Shown: piece after piece, positions 61,569-64,000 of the stretch
Position numbering within the stretch: the stretch's first letter is position 1
Layout of the letters: the number at the start of each line of letters is the position of its first letter
Source: Burkholderia arboris
GTDB lineage: Bacteria; Pseudomonadota; Gammaproteobacteria; Burkholderiales; Burkholderiaceae
DNA length: 64,000 nt
Assembly: GCF_902499125.1 (NCBI RefSeq)
Contig: NZ_CABVPX010000018.1
Location: 106,396-170,395 of the forward strand
Direction: 5' to 3'
Notes under the pieces: generated by a model
What the model saw: the letters and a program-made list of their open reading frames with translations, nothing else
The model's database searches: none
What the model was told of the DNA's origin: nothing
Made by a program: the position numbers and the translations under genes

Positions 61569-62507
61569 ATGGCCGCATTCGACATCGACGACATCGTTCA
61601 ATCGCTGCAAAGCGTGCGCCGCGCATGGCGCGAGAAGCAGCGGCGCTCGCTCGAACCGGGCGGGCGCGACCTGCCGGCGCGCGAGGCGCTCGCGCAGATC
61701 GTCGGCGCGCTGAAGGGCGTGCTGTTCCCGATGCGGCTCGGGCCGCCCGACCTGCGCCAGGAGAGCGAGAACTTTCACGTGGCCCATGCGCTCGATGCGG
61801 CGCTGAACGCGCTGCTCGCGCAGGTGAAGCTGGAGTTGCGCTACGCGGCGCGGCAGCGCGGTGCCGAAGGGCAGGTCGATCACGTCGATGACGTTGCGTC
61901 GACGGCCGTGCAGGCGTTTGCCGCGCGCCTGCCCGAAATTCGCCGGCTGCTCGACAGCGACGTGCTGGCCGCATTCCACGGCGATCCGGCGGCCGGCAGC
62001 GTCGACGAAGTGCTGCTGTGCTACCCGGGCATCCTCGCGATGATCCACCACCGGCTCGCGCACGAGTTGTACGGGCTTGGCCTGCCGCTGCTCGCGCGGA
62101 TCATCGCCGAGCAGGCGCATGCGGAAACGGGCATCGACATTCATCCGGGCGCGCGCATCGGCGCGGGCTTCTTCATCGACCACGGCACGGGCGTCGTGAT
62201 CGGCGAAACGGCGATCATCGGCGAGCGCGTGCGCGTGTACCAGGCCGTCACGCTCGGCGCGAAGCGCTTCCCGCGCGATGCGGCCGGCCATCTGGAGAAA
62301 GGGCTCGCGCGCCATCCGATCGTCGAAGACGACGTCGTGATCTATGCAGGCGCGACGATTCTCGGCCGCGTGACGATCGGGCGCGGCGCGGTGATCGGCG
62401 GCAACGTGTGGCTCACGCAGGACGTGGCCGCCGGCGAAAACGTCACACAGGCCGTGCTGCGCAGCGAAGCGAACGCCGTGCCGCGCGCGGCGGCGCGTGT
62501 CGCCTAG
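61569..62507 (+). CDS. cysE: serine O-acetyltransferase
   Basis: The 312-residue enzyme has an N-terminal helical domain and a C-terminal left-handed beta helix of hexapeptide repeats with IDIHPGARIGAGFFIDHGTGVVIGETAIIGERVRVYQAVTLGAKRFPRD and VVIYAGATILGRVTIG. This is the EpsC/CysE-type long form. It makes O-acetylserine for cysteine synthesis, the substrate of the desulfurase encoded at the end of the cluster. It starts 33 bases after the rhodanese stop and lies nine bases before the XRE gene. Confidence 0.94.
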   Translation: MAAFDIDDIVQSLQSVRRAWREKQRRSLEPGGRDLPAREALAQIVGALKGVLFPMRLGPPDLRQESENFHVAHALDAALNALLAQVKLELRYAARQRGAEGQVDHVDDVASTAVQAFAARLPEIRRLLDSDVLAAFHGDPAAGSVDEVLLCYPGILAMIHHRLAHELYGLGLPLLARIIAEQAHAETGIDIHPGARIGAGFFIDHGTGVVIGETAIIGERVRVYQAVTLGAKRFPRDAAGHLEKGLARHPIVEDDVVIYAGATILGRVTIGRGAVIGGNVWLTQDVAAGENVTQAVLRSEANAVPRAAARVA

Positions 62508-62515
62508 GAGGCGCG

Positions 62516-62737
62516 ATGAGCGACCTCATCCATCACTTCGGCGCCAACGTGCGCAAGCTGCGCGAAGCGCGCACGTGGTCGCAGGAGCAGCTGGCCGAGC
62601 ACGCGGGGCTGAACCGCTCGTATGTCGGCGAGATCGAGCGCGGCGAGGCGATCGCGTCGATCGTCACGGCCGACAAGATCGCACGCGCGTTCGACGTATC
62701 GATCTCGATGCTGCTGCCGGGCGTGTACGTCACCTGA
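62516..62737 (+). CDS. small XRE family helix-turn-helix protein
   Basis: The 73-residue protein is a single XRE/Cro-type domain: FGANVRKLREARTWSQEQLAEHAGLNRSYVGEIERGEAIASIVTADKIARAFDVSISMLL. It has no sensor domain. The ATG at 62516 has TAGGAGG upstream. It is cotranscribed with cysE and directly precedes the promoter region of the encapsulin gene, so it may regulate either unit. Confidence 0.92.
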   Translation: MSDLIHHFGANVRKLREARTWSQEQLAEHAGLNRSYVGEIERGEAIASIVTADKIARAFDVSISMLLPGVYVT

Positions 62738-62774
62738 GGTCGCGCCGCACCGTTTCCCCCTTCGGATGCACCGC

Positions 62775-62787
62775 CTGACGGCTATAG
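62775..62787 (+). promoter_or_regulatory. shared 13-base promoter element, copy 2
   Basis: CTGACGGCTATAG lies 100 bases upstream of the encapsulin start, identical to the copy before the rhodanese gene. The flanking bases differ between the copies, which argues for function rather than recent duplication. Confidence 0.55.
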
Positions 62788-62874
62788 CATGTTGAGCCGG
62801 CAGGTGCGTGCTTCCGATAATCACCGAGCGTCATAAGCAATCCCGTTTTTCATCTTAAGAACCCGGAGCCACAC

Positions 62875-63807
62875 ATGTCGACCGTTGCAAGCGGCACGGC
62901 CGCGCTGAGCGATCACGCCGCCCGCCAACTAGCGAACGCTACCAAGACCGTCCCCCAGCTTTCCACGATCACGCCGCGCTGGCTGACCCATCTGCTGCAA
63001 TGGGTACCGGTCGAGGCCGGCATCTATCGCCTGAACCAGGTGAAGAATCCGGAAGCCGTGCGCGCCGCCTGCACGCAGCTCGAAGACGAAAGCGTACTGC
63101 CGCAGACTTTCGTGCCGTACGAGGAACAGCCGCGCGAATACTTCCTGAATGCGGTCAGCACGGTGCTCGACGTGCATACGCGGATCTCCGATCTTTACAG
63201 CAGTCCTCATGACCAGATCAAGGAACAGCTGCGCCTGACGATCGAGACGATCAAGGAACTGCAGGAAAGCCAGCTGATCAACAACCCCGACTACGGGCTG
63301 CTCGCGAACGTGACCGACGACCAGCGGATCTTCCCGCTGACGGGCGCGCCGACGCCGGACGATCTCGACGAGCTGCTGACGAAGGTATGGAAGGAGCCGG
63401 CATTCTTCCTCACGCACCCGCTCGCGATCGCCGCGTTCGGCCGCGAATGCACGCGGCGCGGCGTGCCGCCGCCGACGGTCAGCCTGTTCGGTTCGCAGTT
63501 CCTCACGTGGCGCGGCATTCCGCTGATTCCGTCGGACAAGGTGCCCGTTGCGGACGGCAAGACCAAGATCCTGCTGCTGCGCGTCGGCGACAAGCGCCAG
63601 GGCGTCGTCGGCCTGTATCAGCCAGGCGTCGCGGGCGAGCAGGGGCCGGGCCTGTCGGTGCGCTTCATGGGGATCAACAACCAGGCGATCGCGTCGTACC
63701 TGATCTCGCTGTATTGCTCGCTCGCGGTCCATTCGCCGGATGCGCTGGCTGTCCTCGATGACGTCGAAATCGCCAAGTTCCATGACTATCCCGACACCTA
63801 CCGTTAA
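62875..63807 (+). CDS. srpI: family 2A encapsulin shell protein (SrpI type)
   Basis: The 310-residue protein is a family 2A encapsulin, an HK97-fold protein that self-assembles into a nanocompartment. Recognisable blocks are LSDHAARQLANATKTVPQLSTITPRWLTHLLQWVPVEAGIYRLNQV (N-terminal arm), DVHTRISDLYSSPHDQIKEQLRLTIETIKELQE, TPDDLDELLTKVWKEPAFFLTHPLAIAAFGRECTRRGVPPPTVSLFGSQFLTWRGIPLIPSDKVP, and VVGLYQPGVAGEQGPGLSVRFMGINNQAIASYLISLYCSLAVHSPDALAVLDDVE. These match SrpI, whose known cargo is cysteine desulfurase. The desulfurase gene overlaps its 3' end. No cyclic-nucleotide domain is present, which separates it from family 2B. Confidence 0.95.
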   Translation: MSTVASGTAALSDHAARQLANATKTVPQLSTITPRWLTHLLQWVPVEAGIYRLNQVKNPEAVRAACTQLEDESVLPQTFVPYEEQPREYFLNAVSTVLDVHTRISDLYSSPHDQIKEQLRLTIETIKELQESQLINNPDYGLLANVTDDQRIFPLTGAPTPDDLDELLTKVWKEPAFFLTHPLAIAAFGRECTRRGVPPPTVSLFGSQFLTWRGIPLIPSDKVPVADGKTKILLLRVGDKRQGVVGLYQPGVAGEQGPGLSVRFMGINNQAIASYLISLYCSLAVHSPDALAVLDDVEIAKFHDYPDTYR

Positions 63808-64000
63808 TCCCGGCCTGGCCGACGGCCACGCGCATGCGCTGCCGCACGCGGTGCTGCCGGCAGGGTTGCCGGACCCGGCGACGCTCGCGCGGCTCGCGTC
63901 CGAGTTCTTCGCGACGCCGCCCGGGCAGGCCACCGCGCCCGGGCTGTCGGCGGGCAGCGGTGCGGTCGGCGGCGTGCCGTCCGCGCTGCCCGCGGCCGCG
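63782..64000 (+). CDS. cysteine desulfurase, N-terminal cargo-loading part (partial)
   Basis: The gene starts at ATG 63782, overlapping the encapsulin stop by 26 bases, and runs off the right edge after 73 codons. The visible part is Pro/Ala/Gly-rich and disordered, with one conserved-looking block GLPDPATLARLASEFFATPPG. Encapsulated desulfurases of family 2A carry such a long disordered N-terminal domain for loading, before the PLP enzyme. The catalytic domain is outside the window, so the enzyme assignment rests on this block, the overlap and known operon structure. Confidence 0.8.
   Translation, partial: MTIPTPTVNPGLADGHAHALPHAVLPAGLPDPATLARLASEFFATPPGQATAPGLSAGSGAVGGVPSALPAAA

Overview
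The window is high-GC DNA with GC-biased third codon positions, long antisense open frames, ATG/GTG starts behind AGGAG-type ribosome sites, and accessory-metabolism gene content. This is typical of a Burkholderia (cepacia-complex-like) secondary chromosome. The species assignment is inference: no rRNA or tRNA gene, replication origin, complete insertion sequence or CRISPR array was seen.

Layout. 1-8 kb: a DUF1330-like gene end, a secreted protein, a MerR regulator divergent from an old-yellow-enzyme reductase, and a TonB receptor / PepSY membrane protein / DUF2946-like metal-uptake cluster. 8.5-17.9 kb: a LysE exporter, a small DUF262-like protein coupled to a lipoprotein, a GapN-like aldehyde dehydrogenase, a Fiu-like catecholate-siderophore receptor behind a Fur box, and a LysR gene divergent from a 2-oxoadipate dioxygenase (HglS). 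18-21.3 kb: an envelope/general-stress cluster (two CsbD proteins, a BON protein, two tiny proteins) around a triple-PAS LuxR-type regulator; two matching 13-5-13 dyads sit in its promoter regions. 21.6-38.6 kb: an orphan amino-acid binding protein with an FAD oxidase, a serine hydrolase, an aminotransferase, acetyltransferases, AraC and LysR regulators, hydrolases, and maeB. Two related putative small RNAs and a third C-rich one lie between these genes. 39-41.3 kb: a lower-GC island with a frame-disrupted membrane gene, a coupled small basic protein, and an inverted fragment of a related gene. 41.3-51 kb: a membrane protein / FMN protein / CrtI-like oxidoreductase operon, an aminotransferase with a 63-residue companion, a LysR regulator divergent from an SDR that lacks its catalytic Tyr and Lys, and hydrolases. 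51-58 kb: a MocR regulator divergent from a class II HMG-CoA reductase with all P. mevalonii catalytic residues at the same numbers, followed by a TctA-like transporter, a Tat-type hydrolase and a cytochrome P460; this looks like a mevalonate-use locus. 58-60.7 kb: DUF4148, hydrolase and amidase genes.

The most striking system is at the right edge (61.0-64.0 kb): rhodanese, serine O-acetyltransferase, a small XRE regulator, a family 2A (SrpI-type) encapsulin shell protein, and the start of a cysteine desulfurase whose long disordered N-terminus should be the cargo-loading region. Together they suggest a cysteine-fed protein nanocompartment that stores or handles sulfur. Both presumed promoters of this cluster carry the same 13-base sequence.
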